Made by a program: the position numbers and the translations under genes
Shown here: in pieces, positions 38,761 to 50,072 of the stretch
Numbering within the stretch: the first letter of the stretch is position 1
Layout: each line of letters opens with the position of its first letter
NCBI RefSeq assembly: GCF_030052815.1
Contig: NC_079510.1
Location: forward strand, 49,008,725 to 49,072,724
Source of the DNA: Hevea brasiliensis
Taxonomy: Eukaryota; Streptophyta; Magnoliopsida; Malpighiales; Euphorbiaceae
Reading direction: 5' to 3'
Length of the DNA: 64,000 bases
The notes under the pieces: model-generated
Database searches by the model: none
Told to the model about the DNA's origin: nothing
The model's input: only the letters and a program-made list of their open reading frames with translations

Positions 38761-39752
38761 CAGGAACCTGAATGGGATCTTTCTGATCTCCCGAATTTTG
38801 ATTTCAGCTACATGTCATAAGATCCTAAAGCTAAGGATTCTAACGTTCTAAGGTGTGGGGTAAGGCTTCTAATTGATATTTTTGTGACTAAATAAGAGAA
38901 GCTGGACTAAATTTTGCTGACTTCCCCTAAGGTCACTTTACTAGTACCTGTTAATGTCCGATCTATTCTGTTTCGTTTACTTTGGTTTTATCCCACTTTA
39001 TGGCATCTTGCCGAATTGCCGTTTACGTCTGCCTAATATTGTGGCTATTTTCCTGACGTGTTATTCAGGCTCTTTCTCTTAAAAAAACCCTTAAGTTGCA
39101 GTTACCTACGTTTTTACCCAACCACTTACACGCTACTAGGAACTAGAAAATTTGCATTGAAGCAGCGAAGGTTAATAAAATGATAGACTGATCACTAAAG
39201 AAATAAACTTGAGAGTAACATTCTTTAAGGTTCTTTGGCACTAAATAAACTTGGAGAAAATCACATACATAAAAAGAACAAAGAAAATGCGGAAAGTAAA
39301 CGTAAATACTTGATAAAACAGCAATATGAGCTCTTACCTGTAAGGAGCCAAATCTATTGAAATAACTATGGGGTGACAAATAGTAATAAGACAGCGGACT
39401 GATTAGCTGGAGGGCTGATGTTCGTTGTGAAATGAAGGGTACTTAGCTAAAATACAATCAAATTAAGATAAAAACCGAGTGAAATGAAGTTGAGCTTGGA
39501 TAATGGGAATGAAGACAGAGATGATAAAGGGCTGAAAGTGAGAGTGTGACCAGATAATGAACAAACTGAAAATGTAGAGTTCCAGTATTCAGAATCCTTT
39601 TCAAGAAAACACTTCAGAAAACTAGTTTCAAAAGTCTTTCTAATCAAAACTTCAAAGTAGCAGAGTAACAAACTGAATCAAGTTTCAGAGTTCTTCCGCT
39701 ATAATAACTACCTCTCTTTTTTGCCCGTCCCTTGAACAGTTTTTCATGCAGG

Positions 39753-39760
39753 TATTTATA
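39753..39760 (-). promoter_or_regulatory. Sense TATA box in the 3' LTR
   Basis: Minus-strand TATAAATA in CCTATAAATACC. It is positioned so that transcription would run through the rest of the LTR toward its CGACA end. In this downstream LTR it would point out of the element into the satellite. Confidence 0.6.
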
Positions 39761-40474
39761 GGAATCGGGTGCTCCCCATGAAGGGTCAGGATTTATTTTG
39801 AGGGAGATGGAGGGTCAAGATTTCGAAGGACATGATCGGATGTTCAGGAATTAAAGAGAATCAAAATGAATGGCTGAGATCACTCTTCAAAATATTTGTC
39901 CTTTTCTTCTTTCAATCTGACGGTCCCAAATCTTCTCGTCCGGAACGATCTGAGGGCTAAGAGCGAAAGACGCTGGTATTGTCGTCTTCTCTCTTGATCC
40001 AAGGGTTCCGGGTTTGTCCTTACCAGTGAGATCAACGGTAGGGATTGGGATGTACAGGACTGTCATGACATACCTCGCACCACAAGATTATGGCGATTCT
40101 TAGGCGTGCGGTGGAGATCTCGTCTGCAATGCTTTAACTACCTCGGCTCTGATTTTGACGACGGTTATTGGGATTTGTCTTATTCTTTTTGCCTTCCGAT
40201 CTTCCCTCTTCTCGATCTTCTTGACACGCTCCTATTCCGATCTCTCATGCTGATCTCCCATCCTCCGATCTATTATTCCGATCTTTCCCTTTCTCAGGTC
40301 CGGTCTGGTCAAAGCATTAATTTCCTCGATTCCCGGCGTTGCCGTTTCGCTTCGATAATAAATGCCCGTTTTCCCCTATATATACCCCTGACGACAGAGA
40401 CATTTCCTTCATCTGATTTTCCTTTCTTCCTTCTTTCTTTTCCAGTTATAGCTGCTCCGGTGGTCGTTCCGGCC

Positions 40475-40801
40475 ATGATTGTGGTTTTTGATCCCTCTCC
40501 GATGGACTTCCTTATTCCTCGACTGAAAATTTACGACCCCGGTGATCGCATAACCTTGTCTGATGATGGTGAGAGGACTGGGTTAATTGACCGATCTGGA
40601 TTGTGGACCTCGACCGTGCCGATCCCGAGTTGTTCAACTGGCATGATCGACAAACTGATTTTGGCCGAGCAAATTGCTGATGCTCACGACTTTGGCGGTT
40701 GCTTCCTCAAGTTCATTCGGCTTCTCACCACATTGAGTGTTCCGACAGCGGTTTCCTTCCACATTGGGTGTTCCGACAGCGGATTAAGCTCCGATCGGTG
40801 A
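40475..40801 (+). CDS. Short antisense ORF in the 3' LTR, unknown
   Basis: ATG ~90 bp after a TATATATA box (40377-40384) preceded by CCCC. It encodes MIVVFDPSPMDFLIPRLKIY and about 108 residues in all. The frame is conserved at 59426-59791 in the other LTR as far as about residue 72, then shifts. No domain recognised. It may be a leader exon of the antisense transcription unit downstream. Confidence 0.35.
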   Translation: MIVVFDPSPMDFLIPRLKIYDPGDRITLSDDGERTGLIDRSGLWTSTVPIPSCSTGMIDKLILAEQIADAHDFGGCFLKFIRLLTTLSVPTAVSFHIGCSDSGLSSDR

Positions 40802-41244
40802 CACCCTTGGGATCAGTTATAAACCTGGGACTCTTTAGATAGGATGTTCCACCGGTCTCTAGAGATCGCCCAAATGATGTAATCCTTCAATGTAATCAGA
40901 TCTCTAGAGATCGCCCAAATGATATAGTTAGACCTTCATTGTAATCCGATCCCTAGAGATCGCCCAAATGATGTAATCCGATCTTTTGGAAATAAAAATC
41001 TTGTTTCTCCAATTATTATCTTATTGATTATTTTTCGATCTCTGATATATTTGTCCGATCTGGTTCCTAACAAAACGACTCTTAACTAATCCTTCATTCA
41101 AAATATTCAACTTATTATGCCGATCTCCATTTAACCGATCTCCTTGGAATGTTCGAATATTTGAGAGAAGTGTCAGAACAGCTGGCGAGTCCCACCAATC
41201 GATGCGTTGCCTAGAACCTCGTGAGCATTAAATGCTCAGACAAG

Positions 41245-41252
41245 TATAAATA
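41245..41252 (+). promoter_or_regulatory. Antisense TATA box in the 3' LTR
   Basis: TATAAATA followed by GGGG, 159 bp before the ATG of the antisense gene at 41411. Between them lies a pyrimidine-rich leader with a possible 5'-UTR splice donor CCG|GTAAGG near 41359. Confidence 0.6.
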
Positions 41253-41410
41253 GGGGTGAGGGGTTAGCCATTTGCTCCTGTATGTCATTTTTAATCTCTC
41301 GCTCACAACCTCAAAGTTCTCTCGTTTGCTCAAGTTCTTCCGACGCCGATCAGACTCCGGTAAGGGCTTTGATCTTCTTTTTAGTTTAAGTTCTTTGTTT
41401 TCTTTTAAAA

Positions 41411-43226
41411 ATGAGCGGTGCCGAAGGTCAAAGAGCGGCGAGTCCCCCTTCCATTCAGTTCTTGTGGTCGTCTGACGAAGAAGAGGTGGTCGGGCCAAAC
41501 GCGCAAACAGAACCTCCTAGGGCCTCTGTTCCAGCTCGGGGGCGGATCGAACCATCAAGGCACGTACCTTCTTCAGGGAGGGAGAATCTCCCTATGGACG
41601 AGCTGCCATCAATCTTACAAGAGTCCGATCTACAATCGTTTAGCCAGGAGTACAATATTCGCCCTGATTCATACGAACTTATCCGGTGCCACGGCGATCA
41701 CCGAGCCGATCACTTCTTTGAAGAGAATGATCTGGTTATGGTATACGAGGAATAGTTAAAGGCTGGTCTTCGGTTCCCCCTGGATGACTTCTTCAAAGAG
41801 GTCCTAAAACTTCACCGAGTGTGCATTGCTCAAGTTCATCCTAACTCGTGGCGGATCTTAGTAGCCTTCCGAGGTCTATGTCGAGCTAAGGGAATCAGAC
41901 CTACGGCTAAGGTGTTCGCCGAACTGCACAGGCTAACTCACCGAAATGACGACGAGCACTGGTTCTTTCAGGCGAAGCCTCATTGCGGGCTCTTTACCGA
42001 TCTGCCCTCCTCCCTTAAGAATTGGAAGAACCGCTTCTTCATTCTGAGGAGCAAAAATCCAACCTGCTTTGAGGACTTCCCCCATAGCTGGTGGCACCAG
42101 GGGCCCCTGCTTCCGAAGCGCATTAACCTGAACCAGGAGAAAAGCTTAATAGTGATGGATCTGAAGAATCAGGCTGCCACTCAAAAGTATTCCTGTTTAG
42201 ATGCGGTGACCGCCGAGCTGCACCATTGGACCATACAGCTGCTCACCGGCCAAGATCGCGATCTTCCGCTCTCTGACCTCGGCACTGGTATTTTCTACAT
42301 CTCAGATCTTAGGACCTTAGTGATCTCACTGACCTCTTCTTTGTGCAGGTATGGCGGGTGATGAGGGTTCTAGGAAGCGGAAGAAAGAAAGAGAGATCTC
42401 CCGGAAAGTAAAGGAGATGAAGCGTTCGGAAAAGCTTCAAACTCCCGGCCATGAACCAGGGGAGATGCAAGGAGGCCCGTCCCGACCTTCGGGGTCGCCG
42501 AACACTGAAGCTGTCCGATCTCCTCCTCAACAGGAAGAGCCAGCTCCACCCCCTCCAGTTGCTCCAAGCACAGAAAGGGGTCCTTCTCAATCTTCAGTGA
42601 GATCCTCTTCTCGTGGCGCTCAAACGTTGATCGAGTCCCTGAAGAATAACCGGACTGTTCGGGAGAACCCCAGTTTTGCCAAAGTCTTGGGGTCTTCCAT
42701 CTGCCTTCGGGAGGATCGGGACAGGCTATCCCCGGACAGCCTTGACGATATCTTGACTCGCTCCATGAGCCTGAACATAGAGTGTCTGGTGAACCAGACC
42801 ATAGTTCGGGAAAAGGCTCATCGCCTGGGCAAGGAGGTCGAGAAGAAGAATCAGGAAATGGCTTCCCTCCGATCCCAACTCGCATCCGCTCAGGATTACA
42901 TATCTCAAGTTGAGGGGCGGGCGAAGTTCTATGAAGACAGGGTGGCCGAACAGAATCATGTTCTGGCTGAAAGGGATCGTGCTCTCGGGGAAGTCCAGGC
43001 GCTTCGGGCCAACGATGCTTCTCAGGTCGCCCAACTTATCGAGGAGCTTAAGGCGAAAGACGAAGAAATGGTGACAGGGATAGCTGGTGCCTATGTGAAT
43101 GCTCACAAGGACCTCTTGGCCGAACTCGAGCTGCTACCTAAGAGGACTTCTCTTGGATGGCCGACCTGGCTCCCGGGGGCGAGGGTGAGGATAGTGAAGA
43201 GGAAGGAGAGGATGAGCAAAATGTAG
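41411..43226 (+). pseudogene. Antisense LTR gene, copy 1: 'putative gypsy type transposon'-like protein
   Basis: Exon 1 (41411-42287) starts MSGAEGQRAASPPSIQ. It contains a domain with VHPNSWRILVAFRGLC and WFFQAKPHCGLFTDLPSSLK, recognisable as the plant 'putative gypsy type transposon' family (Transposase_28-like, PF04195 from memory). A 61-nt intron (ACTG|GTATTT to TTTGTGCAG, with CTGAC and CTCAC branch-point-like sites) joins exon 2 (42349 on) in frame. Exon 2 encodes a basic start (GSRKRKKEREISRKVKEMKR), a Pro/Ser-rich linker and a long coiled coil. A TAG at 41753-41755 truncates it after ~114 codons; the other LTR has CAG there. The acidic C-terminus appears in a shifted frame after ~43135. 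The strand is opposite to gag-pol. Function unknown. Confidence 0.75.
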
Positions 43227-43817
43227 ATCAGGCTGGGGGTGATCCCCCAGCCGAATAACTTGTACAAATTTTGCGATGAAATGAAATAGAATGCCTTTTT
43301 GTTTGATGAATGGTTGTGATCGGAAAATTTCTAAACACTTGATTGTCTGAGTATATTGAAACAACTGAAAACTATTATTATCCTAAGTGTGAGAGATTGG
43401 AAAATACAACATGCATGAGATTGCTAAACGGAACTTAATTGAAAATTTTGGCTTGAACATCTAAGATCGGGATCTTCATTAAACCGAATTAGAACCTTGG
43501 CTTGGTTATTTCTAAACTTTTAAAAGAGAGGTCGATTATAAAGATTGGCAGCAAGGTTCTGGTGTTAATTCAATCTTATCTGACAAGAGAGATCGGGAAT
43601 ACAGTTAACTGGTCAGGATATTCGACAATTGGCTTGAGAGATCGGTGAATGATTTGAGAGACCAGTAAGGCTTTAACGGATACGAGAGCTTAGCATTGAC
43701 TCAACTCTCTGTGAAGAGAGATCGAAACTGTGATTAGATGGCAAGAAGAGACTTAGTGCTAGGGATCGGTTTCGAAGTTTATTGATTCTGGGGATCGGCC
43801 AAAATATGGTGTCGACA

Positions 43818-43830
43818 ATGCCCTCTCTTT
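43818..43830 (-). promoter_or_regulatory. Polypurine tract
   Basis: On the minus strand AAAGAGAGGGCAT lies directly against the TGTCGACACC start of the 3' LTR, where plus-strand DNA synthesis is primed in LTR retrotransposons. Confidence 0.8.
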
Positions 43831-43978
43831 ACATAATTTTTATCAAAGGGAAAAGAATTTCCCGTGTAAGAATTATGTAAAGATTCAGACCCATATTTTG
43901 GACGATTAAGTGCTCGAAGTTAGGGAACTAAAGCATACCTAAACCAGTGACCTAGAGATAGGCAACAGAAGTTAAAAA

Positions 43979-45652
43979 GACTTAGAAAATTAAAATCAAC
44001 TTGGATCAAGGAACCAGAAGTTAATAACAGGATATTTAAATGCAGGAAATTAAAATCAACTTAGATCAAGGAACCAGAGGTTGATAACAGGAAATTTAAA
44101 TGCAGGAAATTAAAATCAACTTAGATCAAGGAACCAGAGGTTGATAACAGGAAATTTAAATCCAGGAAATTAAAATCAACTTAGATCAAGGAACCAGAGG
44201 TTGATAGCAGGAAATTTAAATTGCAGGAAATTAAAATCAACTTAGATCAAGGAACCAGAGGTTGATAGCAGGAAATTTAAATTGCAGGAAATTAAAATCA
44301 ACTTAGAGCAAGGAACCAGAGGTTGATGACAGGAAGTTTAAATGCAGGAAATTAAAATCAACTTAGATCAAGGAACCAGAGGTTGATGACAGGAAGTTTA
44401 AATTGCAGAAAATTAAAATCAACTTAGATCAAGGAACCAGAGGTTGATAGCAGGAAATTTAAATGCAGGAAATTAAAATCAACTTAGATCAAGGAACCAG
44501 AGGTTGATAGCAGGAAATTTAAATGCAGGAAATTAAAATCAACTTAGATCAAGGAACCAGAGGTTGATAGCAGGAAATTTAAATTGCAGGAAATTAAAAT
44601 CAACTTAGATCAATGAACCAGAGGTTGATAGCAGGAAATTTAAATTGCAGGAAATTAAAATCAACTTAGATCAAGGAACCAGAGGTTGATAACAGAAAAT
44701 TTAAATGCAGGAAATTAAAATCAACTTAGATCAAGGAACCAGAGGTTGATAGCAGGAAATTCAAATGCAGGAAATTAAAATCAACTTAGATCAAGGAACC
44801 AGAGGTTGATAGCAGGAAATTCAAATGCAGGAAATTAAAATCAACTTAGATCAAGGAACCAGAGGTTGATAACAGGAAGTTTAAATGCAGGAAATTAAAA
44901 TCAACTTAGATCAAGGAACCAGAGTTTGATGACAGGAAGTTTAAATTGCAGGAAATTAAAATCAACTTAGATCAAGGAACCAGAGGTTGATAGCAGGAAA
45001 TTTAAATTGCAGGAAATTAAAATCAACTTAGATCAAGGAACCAGAGGTTGATAACAGAAAGTTTAAATGCAGGAAATTAAAATCAACTTAGATCAAGGAA
45101 CCAGAGGTTGATGACAGGAAGTTTAAATTGCAGGAAATTAAAATCAACTTAGATCAAGGAACCAGAGGTTGATAGCAGGAAATTTAAATTGCGGGAAATT
45201 AAAATCAACTTAGATCAAGGAACCAGAGGTTGATAACAGGAAATTTAAATGCAGGAAATTAAAATCAACTTAGATCAAGGAACCAGAGGTTGATAACAGG
45301 AAATTTAAATGCAGGAAATTAAAATCAACTTAGATCAAGGAACCAGAGGTTGATAGCAGGAAATTTAAATGCAGGAAATTAAAATCAACTTAGATCAAGG
45401 AACCAGAGATTGATAGCAGGAAATTTAAATGCAGGAAATTAAAATCAACTTAGATCAAGGAACCAGAGGTTGATAGCAGGAAATTTAAATTGCAGGAAAT
45501 TAAAATCAACTTAGATCAAGGAACCAGAGGTTGATAACAGGAAATTTAAATTGCAGGAAATTAAAATCAACTTAGATCAAGGAACCAGAGGTTGATAGCA
45601 GGAAATTTAAATTGCAGGAAAATTAAAATCAACAGGAAATTTATATTGCACT
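43979..45652 (-). repeat. 60-bp minisatellite in the 3' UTR of the retrotransposon, 27 copies
   Basis: The unit (plus strand) contains AAATTAAAATCAACTTAGAT, CAAGGAACCAGAGGTTGAT, then (A/G)(A/G)CAGGAAATTTAAAT and an optional extra T (60 or 61 bp). I counted 27 occurrences of the AACCAG core, very uniform, with degenerate units at the left edge. Tandem repeats between integrase and the 3' LTR are known in the Tat/Ogre lineage and can seed satellites. Confidence 0.95.
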
Positions 45653-46470
45653 CACAAAGCAAGCCTGATCCGGACACAAGAAGTTCTTCCCCAATGAAGT
45701 GTACTTAACAGAATCTCGAAGACCAATGACGAATGGAGGACGAGTTGCAAGACTCGACCCATGGCCTTGTTTCTTGAAATGCCCCGTTTTGTTTTTCAGA
45801 TTTTCCCCCGAAGAGCACCCTCGCGGGTCTTTACTTCCCCTTCGTCTATATGACCAGAAGCGCCTTTCCAGGTTTTCACCTCTAGTTTTTTTTTTGTTTT
45901 GTTTTTTTTTTTTTTTTTTTTAACATTCCCTGCAAATCTCATAGTAAAGTACGTGAGGTTATCAATTGTCAAATCTTAATCTTATGGCAAAAATTTTAAC
46001 TGATTTAAATAGCGCATTAAATAACGAGAATGCAGAAAGATAAATATAAGGGAAAGATAGGAACATGGGGAATGAAGTGTGATTTTATTATGGTTTAATA
46101 TAAACAAGAAAAAGTTTCAAAGAAGAAGGGTACAAGGATAGATCTCACATATTCCCTGTGGCTGATTTTGAAATCCCTTAAATGCCATTATTTCAAGTTC
46201 TCTGAAGCCTCATGCCGTGACAGTTTCCTCTTCATCCTGGTTTCATGCCCCCCATTCCTTATTTCTCCCTTTTTGTTCTCGGGATGCCCTTTCGGGTTTT
46301 CACCCCTAGATTTTTTTTTTTTGACTCACTTTTCGGGACGCCCTTTCAGGTTTTCATCCTTCACTCGTTTTACAGAAAGCGCCCTTTCGGGGTTTTCGCC
46401 TTCTTTCACACATTTTGCTAAGAGCGCCCTTTCGGGTTGTCACCCCTACCTTTTTTTTTTTTTTTTTTTT
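45653..46470 (-). other. Rest of the 3' UTR with GCGCCCTTTCGGG motifs
   Basis: No gene. On the plus strand a motif close to GCGCCCTTTCGGGTTTTCAC recurs about six times with pyrimidine runs between (46268-46450, with weaker copies at 45805-45880). On the minus strand these read GTGAAAACCCGAAAGGGCGC. The region also has poly-T runs at 45900-45921 and 46450-46472. Confidence 0.6.
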
Positions 46471-48702
46471 TTAAGCATAGTATTTCTTGACGGTGTCAGC
46501 ATTCACAGGTCTCGGACACTCTTCACCGTCCATATGGGTCAAGATCAAGGCTCCTCCAGAAAATGCCTTCTTAACTACATAGGGCCCCTCGTAGGTTGGT
46601 GACCATTTGCCCCGGGGATCATTTTGATTCGGCAGTACTTTCTTCAGAACTAAGTCCCCGGGTTGGAATTCGCGTGGGCGAACATTTTTGTCAAATGCTC
46701 TAGCCATTCTTATCTGGTATAACTGTCCATGACATGCTGCTGCTAACCTTTTCTCATCAAGCAAGTTTAACTGATTGAACCTTGACTGGATCCATTCTGA
46801 CTCATCAATTCCTGACACCTTCAGAATCCTTAGGGAAGGAATTTCAACTTCAATAGGCAATACTGCTTCCATGCCGTAAACCAGCGAGTATGGAGTTGCC
46901 CCGGTTGAGGTTCTCACAGAAGTTCGGTATGCGTGGAGAGCGTAAGGAAGCATATCATGCCAATCCCTATACGTGACTGTCATTTTCCGGATTATCCTCT
47001 TGAGGTTTTTGTTTGCAGCTTCCACCGCTCCATTCATCTGGGGGCGGTATGGGGAAGAATTGAGGTGTCGGATTTTGTATTGATCACATAATTTCTGGAT
47101 CTTTGGGCCGTTCAGATTCTTAGCGTTATCGGTGACGATTTCATTAGGGAGGCCATGCCGGCAGATAATATTGCTTTTGAAAAATCTGAGAAACGTATTC
47201 TGTGTGATATGCGCATAGGATGTCGCCTCGACCCACTTGGAGAAATAGTCGATGGCTACAAGGATGAATCTGTGCCCATTGGATGCCTTGGGATTTATGG
47301 GACCAATCACATCAATGCCCCACATTGCGAAAGGCCATGGTGAGACGAGGTTGAACAACTTGTGAGGTGGCACATTGATCGGATCGGCATAGATTTGACA
47401 CTTATGGCATTTTCGGAAATACTCGACGCAATCCTTCTCCATTGTAGTCCAAAAATACCTACGCCGCATGATTTGCTTAGCCATCATGTGCCCATTGGCA
47501 TGGGTTGCACAATTTCCCTCATGAGTCTCAAAAAGGATTTTCTTCGCCTCCTTTGCATCCACACATCTCAATAATTCGCCGTTGGAGCTCCTCTTGTATA
47601 GGGTTTCTCCACTGGAGAAGTATCCCAATGCTAATCTTCGAATCATCTTCTTTTCATTCTTGCTCGCCCCCAAAGGGAATTCTCTGGTTCTACAGTAGAC
47701 CAGGATGTCATGATACCAAGGCTTTCTATCGGGCTCTTCTTCAATCATGAAGCAATATGCTGGCTCACTTCTTGCTTTAATCTTCAATGTCTGAGCCATC
47801 TGACCCCCTTCGATCTGAGCCATAACAGCTAGAGTAGCTAAGGCATCAGCAAATTGATTCTTGTCTCTATTAAGGTGAGTGAAAGAGATTTCTTCGAATT
47901 TCTTGATCAGCTCCAATAGGTATTTCTGATACGGGATTAGCTTGGGATCCTTGGTTTGCCATTCTCCCTTGACTTGATAAATAATCAGGGCTGAGTCTCC
48001 ATATACCTCGAGCTTCCTGATTTTCATTTTGATGGCGGCCTGTAGACCCATCACACAAGCTTCGTATTCCGCGACGTTATTGGTGCAGTCAAATCTTAAC
48101 TTAATGGCTATCGGAAAGTGTTTTCCATCCGGGGATATTAATACAGCTCCAATTCCATTACCGGACAAATTGACAGCTCCGTCGAAATACATTTCCCATA
48201 CATCGGCTGGCCCCTCTTCTTCGCGGTCTACTTCATTAATATGCTCATCAGGGAACTCAAAATCCAGAGCTTCATAATCCTGGATAGGATTTTCTGCTAG
48301 GAGGTCAGCAATCACGCTACCTTTTACCGCTTTCCGGGTCATATAGACTATGTCATATTGGGAGAGTATAACCTGCCACTTGGCTATCCTACCTGGCACG
48401 AATGGGCTCTCGAATACATATTTAATAGGATCCATCCTAGAGATGAGCCATGTCTTGTGATTCAGTATGTAGTGCTTGAGGCGATTCGCTATCCAAGCTA
48501 ACGCGCAGCAAGTCTTTTCTAAGAAAGAGTACCTTGACTCACAATCATTGAACTTCTTACTTAGGTAATAAATAGCCCTCTCCTTTCGCCCGGTATCATC
48601 ATGTTGTCCCAGAACACATCCCATCGAGTTCTGCTGGACTGCCATATATAAGATAAGAGGCCTCCCTGCCACGGGTGGGACCAATACTGGTGGTCTTGAC
48701 AA
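46471..48702 (-). CDS. Retrotransposon pol, C-terminal part: RNase H, second RNase H, integrase
   Basis: An open frame of 743 codons, by far the longest intact pol piece. It begins in the RT connection and the first RNase H (LGQHDDTG, YYLSKKFNDCESRYS). A second, archaeal-type RNase H follows, with acidic residues in YFDGAV, AEYEA, YGDSALI and ADALATLA. Then the integrase: zinc site HEGNCATHANGH...CHKCQ, catalytic D in GIDVIGP, D in IVTDNAKNL and E in GAVEAANKNLK, and a C-terminal GPYVV-type domain, ending KKYYA. The residues needed for catalysis are visible in both RNase H 2 and integrase. A TAG at 48727-48729 precedes it in frame, so translation from the full pol would stop before it. Acts on element cDNA in virus-like particles. 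Confidence 0.95.
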   Translation of the reverse strand: MSRPPVLVPPVAGRPLILYMAVQQNSMGCVLGQHDDTGRKERAIYYLSKKFNDCESRYSFLEKTCCALAWIANRLKHYILNHKTWLISRMDPIKYVFESPFVPGRIAKWQVILSQYDIVYMTRKAVKGSVIADLLAENPIQDYEALDFEFPDEHINEVDREEEGPADVWEMYFDGAVNLSGNGIGAVLISPDGKHFPIAIKLRFDCTNNVAEYEACVMGLQAAIKMKIRKLEVYGDSALIIYQVKGEWQTKDPKLIPYQKYLLELIKKFEEISFTHLNRDKNQFADALATLAVMAQIEGGQMAQTLKIKARSEPAYCFMIEEEPDRKPWYHDILVYCRTREFPLGASKNEKKMIRRLALGYFSSGETLYKRSSNGELLRCVDAKEAKKILFETHEGNCATHANGHMMAKQIMRRRYFWTTMEKDCVEYFRKCHKCQIYADPINVPPHKLFNLVSPWPFAMWGIDVIGPINPKASNGHRFILVAIDYFSKWVEATSYAHITQNTFLRFFKSNIICRHGLPNEIVTDNAKNLNGPKIQKLCDQYKIRHLNSSPYRPQMNGAVEAANKNLKRIIRKMTVTYRDWHDMLPYALHAYRTSVRTSTGATPYSLVYGMEAVLPIEVEIPSLRILKVSGIDESEWIQSRFNQLNLLDEKRLAAACHGQLYQIRMARAFDKNVRPREFQPGDLVLKKVLPNQNDPRGKWSPTYEGPYVVKKAFSGGALILTHMDGEECPRPVNADTVKKYYA

Positions 48703-48726
48703 GTATTGCTTGATCTTCTCAAAAGC

Positions 48727-49895
48727 CTATTGGCAAACTGAATCCCATTGGGTGGAGTTGTTCTTCCGGAGTAGCCTGAAAATTGGCTCAGCTTTGGCAG
48801 TGAGATTGGAAATAAATCTCGAAATGTAGTTCAACTTTCCCAGAAAACTGCGCACCTCCCTTTCTCGTTTCTCGGGATGGCATCTCTTGAATAGCTCGAA
48901 CCTTGTCCGGATCAACCTCTATTCCCTCTCGCTACTATGAATCCCAACAACTTTCCCGATCTAGCTCGAATATGCATTTGGCGGGTTCGATTTCAATCGG
49001 TATTTCCTGAGTCTCTCGAATACTTTCCTCAGTACCTGCACATGACTTTCTTCTCCCCGGGATTTGATGATCATATCATCCACATACACTTCCACCTCTT
49101 TATGCATCATATCGTGAAATAATGTGACCATTGCACGCTGGTAGGTAGCACCAGCATTCTTCAACCCAAAAGGCATGACCCGATAGCAAAATACTCCCCA
49201 TTGAGTGATGAAAGCAGTTTTATTCTTGTCTTTCTCGTCCATCGGGATCTGATTGTACCCTGATGCCCCATCAATACACGAACACCTGCTCAATCCCGCC
49301 GCATTGTCAACTAACACATCAATGTGAGGGAGAGGGAAATCGTCTTTCAAGCTCGCTTTATTGAGATCCCTGTAATCAACGCACACCCGAACTCTCCCGT
49401 CCTTCTTCATTACCGGGACCACATTAGCTACCCATTGGGGATATTTGACCACTTCAGAGAACCACACATATCGCTTTCTTGACTTCATCCCGAACTTTGA
49501 GCAGTGTGTCGGGATTCATTCTCCTTAACTTCTGCTTTACCGGGACTGTCCCTTGAACCAGGGGAATTTTGTGAGTCACTATCTGAGGGTCCAAACCCAC
49601 CATATCATCATAGCTCCAGGAAAATACGTCAAGGAATTCTTTAAGCAGATTGATCATATCTCCCAATTCTTCACTCTCCACTACCTTGAGTTCCCTTTTT
49701 ACTTCTTCTGTGCCTAAATTTATGGTGCGCGTTTCGCCTCCACAAGGCACGAGGGAGGGCTCATCCTTTTCACTGTCTTCTTGTGTAGGGTCTTCCTCAG
49801 AATCATTTGAAGTAATGGCAGTTATGGGGATTTCAAAATTAACCAGAGGAATCTCTGAATCTATTGGATTATTAGGTGTTAATTGATGAATGGTC
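48727..49895 (-). pseudogene. Retrotransposon pol, reverse transcriptase region (frameshifted)
   Basis: The exon after the pol intron starts at 49895 and stays open to about 49454 (EFLDVFSWSYDDM, KVRDEVKKA). The frame then shifts near 49470-49488 into the RT core: YPQWVANVVPVMKKDGR, VDYRDLNKASLKDDFPLP, and the catalytic YVDDMIIKS. It breaks again near 48961-48985 at the thumb and returns at 48915 (VRSFLGKLNYISRF). A TAG at 48727-48729 separates it from the RNase H/integrase frame. At least two frameshifts and one nonsense codon therefore disable RT. Confidence 0.9.
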
Positions 49896-50072
49896 CTGAA
49901 TGAATAAAAAAAAAATGTATTATAAGGATGGAATTCAAAAGAAAGAGAGAATTGGATTTAAAATGCGCTATTAATTCATTAACGTTTGTGCCATAAGAAA
50001 AGGTCCATTTACATTATTACACTTGTCACTATGGACAAAATGATCAAGTGTAGATAACCAAAGGTACTTTAC
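49896..50072 (-). other. Intron between protease and reverse transcriptase
   Basis: The donor GA|GTAAAG lies at the end of the protease frame (50073/50072). The acceptor TTTTTATTCATTCAG|GAC is preceded by a long T run. Removing these 177 nt joins the two frames without shift; the downstream frame is then open through 49454. A spliced pol intron at this place is a known property of Ogre elements. Confidence 0.8.

Larger units (their letters stand above)
37857..43817 (-). repeat. 3' LTR of the giant retrotransposon
   Basis: 5,961 bp. In element sense it starts TGTCGACACCATATT and ends CCTTGCGACA. By eye it differs from the other LTR by roughly ten substitutions in the first ~900 bp. It contains hairpin repeats, a sense TATA box and, in the opposite direction, a two-exon gene. 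Confidence 0.95.

Noticed and set aside
43979..45652. 60-bp repeats as a CRISPR or coding repeat protein
   Set aside because: The whole 60-bp unit repeats without unique spacers, and it lies in the retrotransposon 3' UTR.
45699..46602. Plus-strand ORFs in the retrotransposon 3' UTR
   Set aside because: Phe-rich translations of pyrimidine runs and of the repeated GCGCCC motif; antisense to pol at one end.
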